The notes: generated by a model from the letters alone, not told the origin. A stretch of DNA of 64,000 nt from Pseudomonadota bacterium (GCA_018902545.1 JAHIQM010000015.1:124001-188000); one strand, 5' to 3'. Counted from the first letter of the stretch, positions 8,896 to 22,502 are shown. Program-made: numbers and translations.

Positions 8896-8922
8896 CGAAT
8901 CAGCGTTCAAAAACCCACAGGT

Positions 8923-11475
8923 CTATTCCTGCGACTCCTCGGGTTCATCGAGCATCTCGTCATCATCGGGCAGATCCGCATCATCCAGACCGATGGGATC
9001 TTCCAGATCCAAATCCGCCGAAGGCACGATCGCACGCGGCACACCGCTTACTTCCGGAGCATCGGTCGGCACATGGTCGAAGCAGACCACGGTCTGTTCG
9101 TCTTCAAGGCGAACCAGCCGCACTCCCTGGGTGGCCCGCCCGACCAGACTGATGTCGGAGATGCCGATGCGGATGATCTTGCTGCCCGAGGTCAGGAGGA
9201 TGAGCTCATCCGTGGGATAGACCATCATGGCACCGACAACCTTGCCGGTCTTGGGGGTGATGCGCATGTTGATGATACCCTTGCCGCCGCGAGACTGGGC
9301 CCGGAAATGCTCGACCTGGGTGCGCTTGCCGTAGCCGTTCTCGGCGATGGTCAGAAGCTCCTGTTTGGTGTCCTTGTTGACCACCACTCCGGCCACGACC
9401 TGATCGCCCTTGCGCAGGGCCAGACCTTTCACGCCTGTCGCGGTACGACCCATGGCGCGCACATCGGAGCAGGCGAAACGAATGGAATAGCCGTCCACCG
9501 TGACCAGCACCATCTCGTCGCTGGTCTCCACCTCGCGCACGCCGATAAGCTCATCGTCGTCACGCATGCCAAGGGCAATGAGACCCACGGCGCGGATGTT
9601 GCGATAGAGATGGACGGAGCTGCGTTTGACCACGCCGAGCTTGGTGTAGAAGAAATAGAATTTCTCCTGGTCCAGATCGCGGCAGGTCATGGCCGCTGCG
9701 ATGTATTCGTTGCTGTCCAGCGGCAGCAGATTGGCCACGTGCTTGCCCCGGGCCGTGCGGCCGCCTTCGGGAATCTGGTGCACCTTGACCTGGTACATCT
9801 TGCCCTTGTTGCTGAACAGATTCATGTACTGGTGGTTGGAGGTCGTCAGGATGAAGGTGATGAAATCCTCCTCCGCGACCTGCACCCCGGTGATGCCCGT
9901 GCCGCCACGTCGCTGCTGGCGGTAGTTGTCGAGGCTGGTGCGCTTCAAGTACCCGTTGCGCGACAGGGTGATGACGACCGGCTCGTCGGGGATGATGTCC
10001 TCGATGTCGATGGAATCGGGATCATGGGCCAGAATTTCGGACTTGCGCGGCGTGGCGAAGTTGTCGCGCAGATCCTGCAGCTCCTGCCGGATGACGGATT
10101 TCAGGACTTCCGTGTTGTCGATGACGCTGGTCAGGTATTCGATCTGCTTCAAGAGCTCGGCATATTCCTCCAGGAGCTTTTCGCGCTCCAGGTTGGTCAG
10201 CCGCTGCAGACGCATGTCGAGAATGGCCTGAGCCTGGATCTCGGACAGGCCGAAGCGTTCACGCAGACGCTCCTTGGCCTCCTGCGGGGTCTTGGAGGCG
10301 CGGATGAGCGCGACCACTTCATCGATGAAATCAAGGGCGATGCGCAGACCTTCAAGGATGTGCGCCCGATGCTGGGCCTTCCTGAGGTCGAAGCGGGAGC
10401 GGCGGATGACCACCTCGCGGCGGTAGTCCAGAAAATACTCCAGCACCTGCTTCACGTTCAGCAGCTGGGGCCGGTTGTTGACGACCGCCATCATGTTGAT
10501 GCCAAAGCTGGTTTCGAGCGACGTGAACTTGAAGAGCTGATTGACGATCACATCGGAGAAGACACCCTTTTTGAGGTCCATGACGATGCGGATGCCCTTC
10601 ATGTCCGACTCGTCGCGCAGGTCGGAGATGCCCTCGATCTTGCGTTCGTTGACCAGCATGGCGATCTTTTCCACCAGGGTGGACTTGTTCAGGGCGTAGG
10701 GAATCTCTTTTACGACAATGGATTCCAGATCCCCTTTGCGCTTTTCGATCACAATACGCGAACGGATGCGCACCGAGCCGCGACCGGTGCGGTAGGCCTC
10801 GCGGATACCGGCCTTGCCGTAGATGAGCGCGCCCGTGGGGAAATCCGGGGCCTTGATGTACTGCATCAGCTCATCGATGGACGTCTGGGGATCGTCAAGC
10901 AGCCGCAGGGTCCCGTCGACCACCTCGCCCAGGTTGTGCGGCGGAATGTTGGTGGCCATGCCCACGGCGATGCCCGAGGAACCGTTGACCAGAAGATTCG
11001 GGACCTTGGTCGGCAGGACCGAGGGCTCCTGCAGGGAGTTGTCGTAGTTGGGACGAAACTCCACCGTGTCTTTTTCAATGTCGGCCAAAAAGGAGCTGGC
11101 CAGCTTTGACATGCGCACTTCGGTGTAACGCATGGCCGCCGCGGAGTCGCCGTCGATGGAACCGAAGTTGCCCTGGCCGTCGACCAGGGGATCACGCATG
11201 TTGAATTCCTGAGCCATGCGCACCAAGGCGTCGTACACGGCCGAGTCGCCATGAGGGTGAAACTTGCCGATAACGTCACCGACCACGCGGGCGGACTTCT
11301 TGTAAGCCCGGTTGTACGTGTTGCCGAGCTCATGCATGGCGAAAAGGATACGCCGGTGAACGGGCTTGAGGCCATCGCGCACATCCGGGATGGCCCGGCC
11401 GATGATGACGCTCAGTGAATATTCCAGATATGATTTCTGAAGTTCTTTTTCGATACTGATGTTGGACACATCCAC
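8923..11475 (-). CDS. gyrA: DNA gyrase subunit A
   Basis: The 850-residue DNA-cleaving subunit of gyrase, which introduces negative supercoils with GyrB. The catalytic tyrosine is in AAAMRYTEV; the quinolone-determining region reads [17 protein letters not shown] with the susceptible-type Ser and Asp; the GyrA box is QRRGGTG. The C-terminal beta-pinwheel is followed by a very acidic tail (residues about 820-850), a known modulator of supercoiling in other GyrA proteins. It follows gyrB by 32 bases. Confidence 0.98.
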   Translation of the reverse strand: MDVSNISIEKELQKSYLEYSLSVIIGRAIPDVRDGLKPVHRRILFAMHELGNTYNRAYKKSARVVGDVIGKFHPHGDSAVYDALVRMAQEFNMRDPLVDGQGNFGSIDGDSAAAMRYTEVRMSKLASSFLADIEKDTVEFRPNYDNSLQEPSVLPTKVPNLLVNGSSGIAVGMATNIPPHNLGEVVDGTLRLLDDPQTSIDELMQYIKAPDFPTGALIYGKAGIREAYRTGRGSVRIRSRIVIEKRKGDLESIVVKEIPYALNKSTLVEKIAMLVNERKIEGISDLRDESDMKGIRIVMDLKKGVFSDVIVNQLFKFTSLETSFGINMMAVVNNRPQLLNVKQVLEYFLDYRREVVIRRSRFDLRKAQHRAHILEGLRIALDFIDEVVALIRASKTPQEAKERLRERFGLSEIQAQAILDMRLQRLTNLEREKLLEEYAELLKQIEYLTSVIDNTEVLKSVIRQELQDLRDNFATPRKSEILAHDPDSIDIEDIIPDEPVVITLSRNGYLKRTSLDNYRQQRRGGTGITGVQVAEEDFITFILTTSNHQYMNLFSNKGKMYQVKVHQIPEGGRTARGKHVANLLPLDSNEYIAAAMTCRDLDQEKFYFFYTKLGVVKRSSVHLYRNIRAVGLIALGMRDDDELIGVREVETSDEMVLVTVDGYSIRFACSDVRAMGRTATGVKGLALRKGDQVVAGVVVNKDTKQELLTIAENGYGKRTQVEHFRAQSRGGKGIINMRITPKTGKVVGAMMVYPTDELILLTSGSKIIRIGISDISLVGRATQGVRLVRLEDEQTVVCFDHVPTDAPEVSGVPRAIVPSADLDLEDPIGLDDADLPDDDEMLDEPEESQE

Positions 11476-11507
11476 CTCAATTTCTTGTAAAAGCTGTTGA
11501 ACCCGAG

Positions 11508-15115
<3,608 letters not shown>

Positions 15116-15134
15116 CGCCGACTCCTTTTCCTGA

Positions 15135-16406
15135 CTAGGCAAGGGTTGTTTCGTTCATGGCCAGGCACTTGTCGCTCAGCTCATGTAACATGTTTTTTAT
15201 GCTTTTATCATCTCTTTGCAATTGTTCGACTTTTCGGCAGCTGTAGAGGACCGTGGAATGGTCCCTTCCGCCAAAGGCCCGGCCGAGCTCCGGAAAGGAC
15301 AGTCCGAGGTGCTTGCGACACAGGTACATGGCCACCTGTCGGGCAAAAACAAGGTCGTGCCTGCGGCCGGGGGACAGGATCTCTTCGGGTTTGAGCTTGA
15401 ACTCGGCGCAAACCGCGTCCAGGATCTGTTCGACGCTCAGACTTGCCGAGGCGCGATCGTCCAGATAATTGAGAATATTGTCAAACTCCTCGTCGGAGAT
15501 CTGCTCGTGGACCAGCTCGCGGTAGGCCCACAGCTTTAAAAGACACCCTTCCAGATTGCGCAGATCGGCGAACCGCTGGGCGAGGAGCAGAATCCTGTCC
15601 CGGGAAAGCTCCAGGCGGCGCTCCCGGCAACGCGTCAGGGCGTATTGGGTGCGGATGTCAAGATCCGGGGCCTTGAGCATGACGCTCAGTCCCCATTCCA
15701 GGCGCGACTTGAGCTTGGGAGCCAGAAACGCGAACCCGCCGACCTTGCCCGTGCAGGCAAAAACCATCTGTTTGCGTTGCAGATGGAAGTGGTCAAAAAG
15801 CGCCAGGAGTTCGGCTTGCATATACCGGTAGCGGGCGATTTCCTGCAGGTCGTCCACCGCCAGAAGCTTCATGGACATGAGAAATTTTCGAGCGTCGGAC
15901 CGGGAGGAATACAGCTCGTGCAGGTCTTCTATGCCGCCTACATAGACCCTATCCCCGCCGAGTTCGCTGTGCGCGTTGGCGATGGCCCGCAACAGAAAGG
16001 ACTTCCCTGAGCCGCTGTCCCCGCAAAGCAGAAACGGGTTGTACGGGGCTTCCCGGCTCTGGGCCACTTCCTGGGCCGAGGCCAGGGGGAAATAGTTCTT
16101 GTTGTTGACCAGAAAGTTGTCGAAAATGAACTCGGACCCGAAAGGAAGCTCCTGCCCGGCAGGCCGTGACTCGCGCACGATGCGTGAGCGGCTGCTGTCG
16201 CGGCATTCGTAGGCAACGCTCAGGCCCGACCCGGTCAAGGCCTGCTCGAAACGCGCTCTGGCATGAAGCTCGAACCAATCCGCGAAATACCTGTGTGGAA
16301 AGCGCACCGTGAGCACCGAATTCTCGACGCTGAGGCCCAAGGACGAACGCCATTTGCCGAGCTCTTCGGCGGAAAATTCCCGCGCCAGGGCCGCATCGAC
16401 CTGCAT
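15135..16406 (-). CDS. dnaA: divergent chromosomal replication initiator DnaA
   Basis: A 423-residue DnaA: shortened domain I (FSAEELGKW, FPHRYFADWF), short linker, AAA+ domain and C-terminal HTH. The ATPase site is atypical: Walker A is GDSGSGKS (usually GGVGLGKT) and Walker B is LLAVDDLQ. The arginine-finger region KSRLEWGLSVML and the DNA-contact signature GRDHSTVLYS are kept, so origin binding should be retained. The first helix of domain I (usual tryptophan-leucine pattern) is missing. A TTG start at 16415 with GGAGG four bases upstream is an alternative. It heads the dnaN-gyrB-gyrA run. No DnaA boxes are visible in the 121-bp gap to the divergent gene, so oriC is not obviously here. Confidence 0.9.
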   Translation of the reverse strand: MQVDAALAREFSAEELGKWRSSLGLSVENSVLTVRFPHRYFADWFELHARARFEQALTGSGLSVAYECRDSSRSRIVRESRPAGQELPFGSEFIFDNFLVNNKNYFPLASAQEVAQSREAPYNPFLLCGDSGSGKSFLLRAIANAHSELGGDRVYVGGIEDLHELYSSRSDARKFLMSMKLLAVDDLQEIARYRYMQAELLALFDHFHLQRKQMVFACTGKVGGFAFLAPKLKSRLEWGLSVMLKAPDLDIRTQYALTRCRERRLELSRDRILLLAQRFADLRNLEGCLLKLWAYRELVHEQISDEEFDNILNYLDDRASASLSVEQILDAVCAEFKLKPEEILSPGRRHDLVFARQVAMYLCRKHLGLSFPELGRAFGGRDHSTVLYSCRKVEQLQRDDKSIKNMLHELSDKCLAMNETTLA

Positions 16407-16527
16407 GCCGTTCAACTGACCTCCGCAAGGACCGCAACCCGCGGCTGGTTTACTCCGGCGTACAAATCAGACATAGTCAACCTTTGCGGACCGACTGCGG
16501 CCCGATATCATATTTTGGAGGACATGC

Positions 16528-17700
16528 ATGAGCGCACCATTTGAAGTCCACAGAACCATCGCCGAAATCAACGAAAAAATCCGACAGGGAAAAGCAGTCG
16601 TCCTTAACGCAAGCGAAATGACCAGCTTAGTTCGCAAGGAAGGCAAGGTCAAGGCCGCCAGACAAGTCGATGTCGTCACCACCGGCACGTTCTCGCCCAT
16701 GTGCTCCTCCGGCCTGATCTTCAACATTGGGCAACAGCCTCCCACCATCAAGACCGCCAAGGTCTGGCTCAACGGCGTGCCCTGTTACGCGGGCCTGGCC
16801 GCCGTGGACTCCTACCTCGGTGTCACCGAACCGACGGAAGAGGACCCGCTGAACAAGGTCTACCCCGGCCAGTTCAAGTATGGCGGAGGCCACGTTATCG
16901 AAGACCTGGTCAAGGGCAAGCGCGTGCACCTCAAAGCCGAGGCCTACGGCACCGACTGCTACCCGCGCAAGGCCATCGAAAAGAAGGTCTCCCTGAGCGA
17001 GCTGCGCAACGCCATTCTCTTCAACCCGCGCAACTGTTACCAGAACTATAACTGCGCCATAAACCGCACCGACAAACTCAAATACACCTATATGGGCCCG
17101 CTCAAGTCGAATCTGGGCAACGCCAACTATGCCACGGCTGGCGAGCTGAGCCCATTACTGAATGACCCGTATTTTCGAACCATCGGACTGGGTACCCGTA
17201 TCTTCCTGGGCGGCGGCGTGGGCTACGTCATCGGCGAAGGCACCCAGCATGTCCCCGACCCCAAACGCAACGAGCGCGGCGTGCCCATGAGCGCCTCGGG
17301 CACCCTCATGGTCAAGGGCGATTTGAAAGGCATGAACGCCCGCTATCTGCGCGGAGTCAGTATCGTCGGCTACGGCTGCTCTCTGGCCGTGGGCCTGGGC
17401 ATCCCCATTCCCATTTTAAATGAGGAGATGGCCTGGTTCACCGGCGTGGCCGACGAGGACATTCAGGTGCCCGTGGTCGACTACGGCGAGGACTACCCGA
17501 ACGGATACCCCTCCAAATACGGGCACGTCTGCTTCGCCGATCTGAAGAAGGGCGTCATCACCGTAGAAGGCAAAGAGGTTCCCACCACTCCCCTGACCAG
17601 CTACACCCTGTCTCTGGAAGTGGCCGAGGAACTCAAGCGCTGGATCCAGGAAGGCAAATTCCTTCTGACCGAAGCCCAGGAACCCATCCCCGCGAGGTAA
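16528..17700 (+). CDS. DUF39 (COG1900) homocysteine biosynthesis protein
   Basis: A 390-residue member of the COG1900/DUF39 family. In methanogens and sulfate reducers this family is needed to make homocysteine from aspartate semialdehyde and sulfide, together with a ferredoxin-type partner. Conserved-looking cysteines occur in MCSSGLIF, VPCYAG, GTDCYPRK and RNCYQNYNCA. ATG at 16528 follows GGAGG by six bases. The next gene, four bases away, encodes a ferredoxin-containing DUF362 protein, a reasonable redox partner. It is transcribed divergently from dnaA. Confidence 0.88.
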   Translation: MSAPFEVHRTIAEINEKIRQGKAVVLNASEMTSLVRKEGKVKAARQVDVVTTGTFSPMCSSGLIFNIGQQPPTIKTAKVWLNGVPCYAGLAAVDSYLGVTEPTEEDPLNKVYPGQFKYGGGHVIEDLVKGKRVHLKAEAYGTDCYPRKAIEKKVSLSELRNAILFNPRNCYQNYNCAINRTDKLKYTYMGPLKSNLGNANYATAGELSPLLNDPYFRTIGLGTRIFLGGGVGYVIGEGTQHVPDPKRNERGVPMSASGTLMVKGDLKGMNARYLRGVSIVGYGCSLAVGLGIPIPILNEEMAWFTGVADEDIQVPVVDYGEDYPNGYPSKYGHVCFADLKKGVITVEGKEVPTTPLTSYTLSLEVAEELKRWIQEGKFLLTEAQEPIPAR

Positions 17701-17703
17701 ACC

Positions 17704-18813
17704 ATGACTGCGGCTGTTTATTTCTGGAACCTGCGCGCCTCGCGCAAGGCACCGTATGAAGCCAAGGTCAAGCGCCTGCTCAAACTGGCGGGCCTTGGCG
17801 CCACGCTTCGGTCCGGGGACTTGGCCGCGGTCAAGCTGCACTTCGGCGAAGGCGGGGGCACGACCCACATGCGCCCCCTGCAGCTCACGCCCATTCTGGC
17901 CTTTATCCGCAAATGCGGAGCCAAGCCCTTTCTGACCGACACCAACACCCTCTACGTGGGCCAGCGCGGCGAGTCCGTGTCCCACGCATTGCAGGCTGCG
18001 GCCCACGGGTTCGATCCCAACGTCCTGGGTGCGCCGGTCATCATCGCCGACGGTCTTAAAAGCGGTAACGAACGAGCCATCCCCTGTCCCGGACAACATT
18101 TCGACGCCGCCTATCTGGCCGGGGACATCGTCGATGCGGACATGCTGATCACGGTCAGCCACTTCAAGGGCCACGATCTGGCCGGGTTCGGCGGGGCCAT
18201 CAAGAACGTGGGCATGGGTTGCGCCACGCGCAGGGGCAAGATGCAGCAGCATTGCGGCCTGGGCCCCACGATCCACCCCGAGCACTGCACCGGATGCGGC
18301 CAGTGCGTGGAAGTCTGCAGCCACGGAGCGCTCAAACTGGATCTGGATAACAAGATATGGATCGACCGCGACAAATGCGCGGGCTGCGCGGCCTGTTTCC
18401 TGGTCTGCCGCTCAAGCGGTCTGGAAGTGGATTGGCGGGTGGATGTGAACACTTTTCTGGAACGCATGGCCGAATACGCGGCGGCCGCCCTGTTGACCAG
18501 AGCCAGGCAGACCTTTCACCTGAGCTTCATCCAGCAGGTCAGTCCTGGGTGCGACTGCATGGGCTTCTCCGACGCGCCCATCTGCCCGGATCTCGGGCTT
18601 TTGGCCTCCTGGGACCCGGTGGCCCTGGATCAGGCCTGCCTGGACATGGTCAACGGAGCCCAGCCCCTGCACCCCAGCGCCCTGCCAACCGGAATAAAAC
18701 CGGGCGAGGATAAATTCGAGGCTATCCACGGCCATGTACGGGGTGGATACCTGCTCGAGTACGCCCAGGGCCTGGGCTTGGGTTCGCGCGAGTACACGTT
18801 GCAACCGGTCTGA
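17704..18813 (+). CDS. DUF362 protein with two [4Fe-4S] ferredoxin motifs
   Basis: A 369-residue protein with a DUF362 domain (residues 1-180; LHFGEGGGTTHMRP, HFKGHDLAGFGGAIKNVGMG) and a dicluster ferredoxin insert around 190-240 (CTGCGQCVEVC and CAGCAACFLVC), then more DUF362 sequence (GCDCMG, DPVALDQA). Probably a cytoplasmic iron-sulfur electron carrier. Its immediate position after the DUF39 gene suggests it supplies electrons for homocysteine formation, but the partner described for DUF39 in other organisms is a NIL-domain ferredoxin, so this link is an inference from location. Confidence 0.82.
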   Translation: MTAAVYFWNLRASRKAPYEAKVKRLLKLAGLGATLRSGDLAAVKLHFGEGGGTTHMRPLQLTPILAFIRKCGAKPFLTDTNTLYVGQRGESVSHALQAAAHGFDPNVLGAPVIIADGLKSGNERAIPCPGQHFDAAYLAGDIVDADMLITVSHFKGHDLAGFGGAIKNVGMGCATRRGKMQQHCGLGPTIHPEHCTGCGQCVEVCSHGALKLDLDNKIWIDRDKCAGCAACFLVCRSSGLEVDWRVDVNTFLERMAEYAAAALLTRARQTFHLSFIQQVSPGCDCMGFSDAPICPDLGLLASWDPVALDQACLDMVNGAQPLHPSALPTGIKPGEDKFEAIHGHVRGGYLLEYAQGLGLGSREYTLQPV

Positions 18814-18917
18814 AGCGGCACTCCGGCCCACATTGATGCTGGACAAAGAGCCCGACGCTATTATATGTGGCCAATCTTTGAATCAGTGCTTAATTAATCC
18901 CATTGGAGGAATACATA

Positions 18918-19028
18918 ATGGCTCAGAAGAAAATCGAACGCAAAAAAGAGATTGATCGTCGCCGTAAACGTCGTGCCGAACGCATCAAGGAACGCATCAA
19001 GGAAGCCAAGGCCGCTGCCAAAAAGTAG
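18918..19028 (+). CDS. 36-residue basic small protein
   Basis: A short gene starting MAQKKIERKKEIDRRRKRRA; 36 residues in all, more than half Lys or Arg, with no hydrophobic stretch and probably one charged helix. It has a good ribosome-binding site (TTGGAGG, eight bases before ATG) and stops 22 bases before the FmdB-type gene, which supports it being real. Small proteins of this look, sometimes filed as DUF6800, recur in sulfate reducers; I cannot give a function. Nucleic-acid binding is only a guess from charge. Confidence 0.7.
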   Translation: MAQKKIERKKEIDRRRKRRAERIKERIKEAKAAAKK

Positions 19029-19050
19029 GCCTGCTTTTAGGGAGGGAACC

Positions 19051-19299
19051 ATGCCCATTTATGAATACTGCTGCGAAGACTGCCGTCAGATCTTCGAGGA
19101 ATGGCAGAAGGATTTCCAGGACAGGGAAAAAATCTGTCCGGTCTGCGGGGGCACGTCCCAGAGGCTTATCTCCAACACCTCCTTTGTACTGAAGGGAGGC
19201 GGCTGGTACGCATCCGGCTACAGCAAAGACTCCGGCGGCAACGGCAAGAAGGACACCCCGTCCACTCCGGCCCCGGACACAACCTCTTCGGCGTCCTGA
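19051..19299 (+). CDS. FmdB-family zinc ribbon protein
   Basis: An 82-residue protein beginning MPIYEYCCEDCRQIFEEWQ, with a CxxC pair at residues 7-10 and a second in CPVCGG near 30-33: the FmdB-type zinc ribbon, a putative regulatory protein whose biochemical role is unknown. The C-terminus is low-complexity Gly/Ser/Thr/Pro. A GGAGGG ribosome-binding site lies just upstream. It follows the tiny basic gene and ends at an intrinsic terminator. Confidence 0.9.
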   Translation: MPIYEYCCEDCRQIFEEWQKDFQDREKICPVCGGTSQRLISNTSFVLKGGGWYASGYSKDSGGNGKKDTPSTPAPDTTSSAS

Positions 19300-19304
19300 C
19301 AAGA

Positions 19305-19325
19305 GGCAGCTCCGGCTGCCTTTTT
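19305..19325 (+). terminator. intrinsic terminator after the FmdB-type gene
   Basis: GGCAGC and GCTGCC form a 6-bp stem with a 4-base loop followed by TTTTT, six bases after the stop codon. Confidence 0.8.
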
Positions 19326-19380
19326 CATTTCCGGCCGTGGAATTTCCCACGGCCCCGAACATTTACCCACCCGCACCACC

Positions 19381-20691
19381 ATGATCGATCGTTATACCCG
19401 CAAGGAAATGGGCGAGATCTGGACCCTGGAACACAAGTTCCGGGTCTGGCTCGAAGTTGAGCTGGCCATCTGTGAAGGCTGGCACGCCATGGGCGTCATC
19501 CCGGCCGCAGACATGAAGCCCATCAGAGAAAAGGCAGATTTCGAACTGGACCGGATCCTTGAACTTGAGGAAACCACCAAGCACGACGTCATCGCCTTTC
19601 TGACCGCCGTCGAAGAAAAGGTCGGCCCCTCGGCCAGATACATCCACCTCGGCTGCACGTCCTCGGACATTGTCGACACGGCCAACGCCGTGCTGCTGAC
19701 CAGGGCAGGAAAGATCATCCTGGCCGATCTGGACAGGCTGCTGGGCACCCTTGAGACGATGGCCAAGACCTACCAGGGCAGGCTGTGCATGGGCCGCACC
19801 CACGGCATCCACGCTGAACCGACCAGCTTTGGCCTGAAGATGGCCGTGTTCCATGCCGAGTTCCAGCGTCACAGACAGCGCTGGATCGACGCCCTGGAGA
19901 ACATCCGCTTTGGCAAGATCTCCGGCGCGGTAGGCACCTACGCCCAACTCGAACCAGAGCTTGAGGAGCGCGCCCTGACCATTCTCGGTCTTCAGGTCGA
20001 TCCCATCTCCACCCAGGTCATCCAGCGCGACCGCTACGCCCAGTATTTCACTACCCTCGCGCTCATCGCCGGCGGCATCGAACGCATCTGCGTGGAGCTT
20101 CGGCACCTGCAGCGCACCGAAGTGCTTGAAGTGGAAGAAGGGTTCGGCAAGGGACAGAAGGGCTCGTCGGCCATGCCGCACAAAAAGAACCCCATCTCGG
20201 CCGAGAACCTGACCGGACTCTCCCGCCTGGTACGCACCAACGCCGTGGCCGCCATGGAGAACATGGCCCTGTGGCACGAGCGCGACATCAGCCACTCCTC
20301 GGTGGAACGCGTCATCATGCCCGACTCGACGATCATGGTGAATTACATGCTCAACCGTTTGAACGGCCTGCTCGCGAACCTGCGCATCATCCCCGAGAAC
20401 ATGGAGCGCAACCTGATGGGCTCCTACGGCCTCTTCTTTTCCCAGCGCGTGCTCATCGCCCTGGTGGAGGCGGGTCTCCCGCGTCAGGAGGCGTATGTCA
20501 TGGTTCAGGCCGTGGCCATGGACTGCTGGCGGGACCGGACCTCGTTTGAGGCCGCCGTGCGCGACAACTCGGGCATCACCGCCCATCTGGGCGCCGCCCG
20601 CCTGGACCAGGCTTTTGATCTGAACTATTATCTGCGGCACGAACAGACCGTGTTCAACCGCGTTTTTTTGCAGGGGAAGAAAAATGATTGA
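19381..20691 (+). CDS. purB: adenylosuccinate lyase
   Basis: A 436-residue lyase that acts twice in purine synthesis, releasing fumarate from SAICAR and from adenylosuccinate. The fumarase/aspartase signature [11 protein letters not shown] near residue 260 and [11 protein letters not shown] are present, and the length fits the bacterial subgroup. Its ATG has no obvious Shine-Dalgarno. The last eight bases overlap pyrE, so a purine and a pyrimidine gene are coupled here. Confidence 0.96.
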   Translation: MIDRYTRKEMGEIWTLEHKFRVWLEVELAICEGWHAMGVIPAADMKPIREKADFELDRILELEETTKHDVIAFLTAVEEKVGPSARYIHLGCTSSDIVDTANAVLLTRAGKIILADLDRLLGTLETMAKTYQGRLCMGRTHGIHAEPTSFGLKMAVFHAEFQRHRQRWIDALENIRFGKISGAVGTYAQLEPELEERALTILGLQVDPISTQVIQRDRYAQYFTTLALIAGGIERICVELRHLQRTEVLEVEEGFGKGQKGSSAMPHKKNPISAENLTGLSRLVRTNAVAAMENMALWHERDISHSSVERVIMPDSTIMVNYMLNRLNGLLANLRIIPENMERNLMGSYGLFFSQRVLIALVEAGLPRQEAYVMVQAVAMDCWRDRTSFEAAVRDNSGITAHLGAARLDQAFDLNYYLRHEQTVFNRVFLQGKKND

Positions 20692-21247
20692 TCTGAAGAG
20701 GCGCCTGGCCCGGCTGCTCATCGAAAAGTCCTACCTTGAAGGCGATTTTACCCTGACCTCGGGCAAGAAGAGCGACTACTACTTCGACTGCAAGCACACC
20801 GCCCTGCACCCCGAAGGGGCATGGCTCATCGGCAAGCTTTTTCTGGACATGATCCGCACCAAGGGCGGGATCAAGGGCGTGGGCGGCATGACGCTGGGGG
20901 CGGACCCTCTGGTATCAAGCGTGACCGTGGTCTCCCACCTGGAAGGCTACCCCCTGCCTGGGTTCATCATCCGCAAGCAGTCCAAGGGACACGGCACCAA
21001 TCAGTACCTGGAAGGACTCAAGAACTTCGCCCCGGGCCAGAACGTCTGCCTGCTCGAAGACGTCATCACCACCGGCGGCACGCTGCTCACGGCAGTTGAG
21101 CGCGTGCGCGACCAAGGCCTCAATATCGTCGCCATCATGGGCGTGCTCGACCGCGAACAGGGCGGCCGGGATAATCTGGAAAAGGCCGGATTCGACCTGC
21201 AGACCATCTTCACCCGCAAAGAACTGCTCGAAACCGCGCAAAGCTAG
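20684..21247 (+). CDS. pyrE: orotate phosphoribosyltransferase
   Basis: A 187-residue enzyme that joins orotate to PRPP to give OMP. The PRPP-binding motif VCLLEDVITTGGT is clear and GDFTLTSGKKSDYYFD is the usual N-terminal OPRT signature. It begins inside the end of purB (ATGATTGA), so it is translationally coupled. pyrB and pyrC lie 12 kb away on the other strand; pyrF and pyrD are not in the window. Confidence 0.96.
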   Translation: MIDLKRRLARLLIEKSYLEGDFTLTSGKKSDYYFDCKHTALHPEGAWLIGKLFLDMIRTKGGIKGVGGMTLGADPLVSSVTVVSHLEGYPLPGFIIRKQSKGHGTNQYLEGLKNFAPGQNVCLLEDVITTGGTLLTAVERVRDQGLNIVAIMGVLDREQGGRDNLEKAGFDLQTIFTRKELLETAQS

Positions 21248-21272
21248 GGAGGCTCCGGCCTTCCATTTCACC

Positions 21273-22502
21273 ATGGACACCCGCACCTTCATCTTCATCG
21301 CGGCGTTCCTGTCACTTCTGTTTGCCGCCCCAGCCCTTTCCCAGGGCTGGACTCCATCCTTTTCCGCGAATCCAAGCACCCCAGCACTGTTCATGGCCGT
21401 GGACATGGGTCGGCAACGCGCCTTTCTGGTCCGCAACAAGGACGGAGAGCTCAATAAAATCAAACATATGCCCTGCACGACAGGCATGCGCGGCGGCGGC
21501 AAGCTCCTTGAGGGGGACCGCAAAACTCCCGAGGGTGTCTATTTTCTGGAGGGCAAAGCCACGGGAGGCCTCGATTTCGACCTTTTCGGCAATACGGCCT
21601 ACCCCCTCAATTACCCCAATCCCGTGGACCGCATCCAGGGCAAGACCGGGAACGGGATCATGATCCACGGCCGTGGCCGCAGCTTCGGGCCGCGCCAGAC
21701 CCTTGGCTGCGTGGTCCTTGAAAACGACGACGTGGACACTCTGGACCGCCACGTGCGCATCAACGCCACTCCGATCGTCATCGCGGAATCGGTGAGCTTG
21801 ACGGGCAAGGCCGGGCCGCCCCCGGAGATCGTTCTCGGCACCTGGGGCTGGATCAAAGCCCGGGAGCGGCGCGAGAATGCGTTTTTCGAGATCTACGATC
21901 CCGTGCGCTTTGAAAAATCATCAAACATGAGCTTTGCCCGTTTTCGTCAGAAAACCCTGCAGGAATTCGCCAGCGCCGAATGGGTCGATATCCGCATAGA
22001 AAATCTGCAGGTCCTGCAGGGGCCGGATTACATGGTTTCGGTCTTTGCCCAGCGCACCTTTCCCCACGGGGAACAGGGTTGGCGCAGGCTGTACTGGATG
22101 CGCCAGGTGGAGCTGTGGAAGATCGTGGGCGAGGAGTGGATTCCGCAGAACCTGGGCGGCAGCGTGGACTACGCCCAGTTGGTCGGTAAGGAGATTCGCG
22201 AACGGTTGCGCGAATGCGCCCAGGCCTGGGACAAGGGTGATCTCAAAACCTTGCTACGGACCTACGACCGGACCGGCAGTCGCAATGGCGCCCAGGGCCG
22301 CGAAGCCATCGCCGCATCGCTTGAACGCGACAAGGCGGCCAAAAAGAAAAATCCCTACAGCGCCGAACCCAAGGTGCGCGTCACCAAACAAGGAGTTGAG
22401 GCCAACCTCCTGACGGACGGGCATTCCCGGACCATCCTCTTTCTGCCCGGGGCCTTTAACACCTGGCTCATTGCACGCGACGAGGCGGCGAAGCAGCCAT
22501 GA
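21273..22502 (+). CDS. secreted L,D-transpeptidase family protein with NTF2-like tail
   Basis: A 409-residue exported protein. It starts MDTRTFIFIAAFLSLLF with a signal peptide ending near PALSQG. A YkuD catalytic domain follows, with GIMIHGRGRSF and the active cysteine in TLGCVVLEN. After residue 210 are two regions like NTF2/SnoaL folds (the second contains AWDKGDLKTLLRTYDR), the Cds6-type arrangement. It should cross-link peptidoglycan or attach proteins to it in the periplasm. The usual SHGC motif is TLGC here. Its stop overlaps the start of the next gene by four bases. Confidence 0.85.
   Translation: MDTRTFIFIAAFLSLLFAAPALSQGWTPSFSANPSTPALFMAVDMGRQRAFLVRNKDGELNKIKHMPCTTGMRGGGKLLEGDRKTPEGVYFLEGKATGGLDFDLFGNTAYPLNYPNPVDRIQGKTGNGIMIHGRGRSFGPRQTLGCVVLENDDVDTLDRHVRINATPIVIAESVSLTGKAGPPPEIVLGTWGWIKARERRENAFFEIYDPVRFEKSSNMSFARFRQKTLQEFASAEWVDIRIENLQVLQGPDYMVSVFAQRTFPHGEQGWRRLYWMRQVELWKIVGEEWIPQNLGGSVDYAQLVGKEIRERLRECAQAWDKGDLKTLLRTYDRTGSRNGAQGREAIAASLERDKAAKKKNPYSAEPKVRVTKQGVEANLLTDGHSRTILFLPGAFNTWLIARDEAAKQP

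Noticed and set aside
8827-11109. Long plus-strand open frame (760 codons) opposite gyrA
   Set aside because: It is a shadow of the gyrA codon pattern in GC-rich DNA; no ribosome-binding site and a low-complexity His/Gly/Asp-rich translation.
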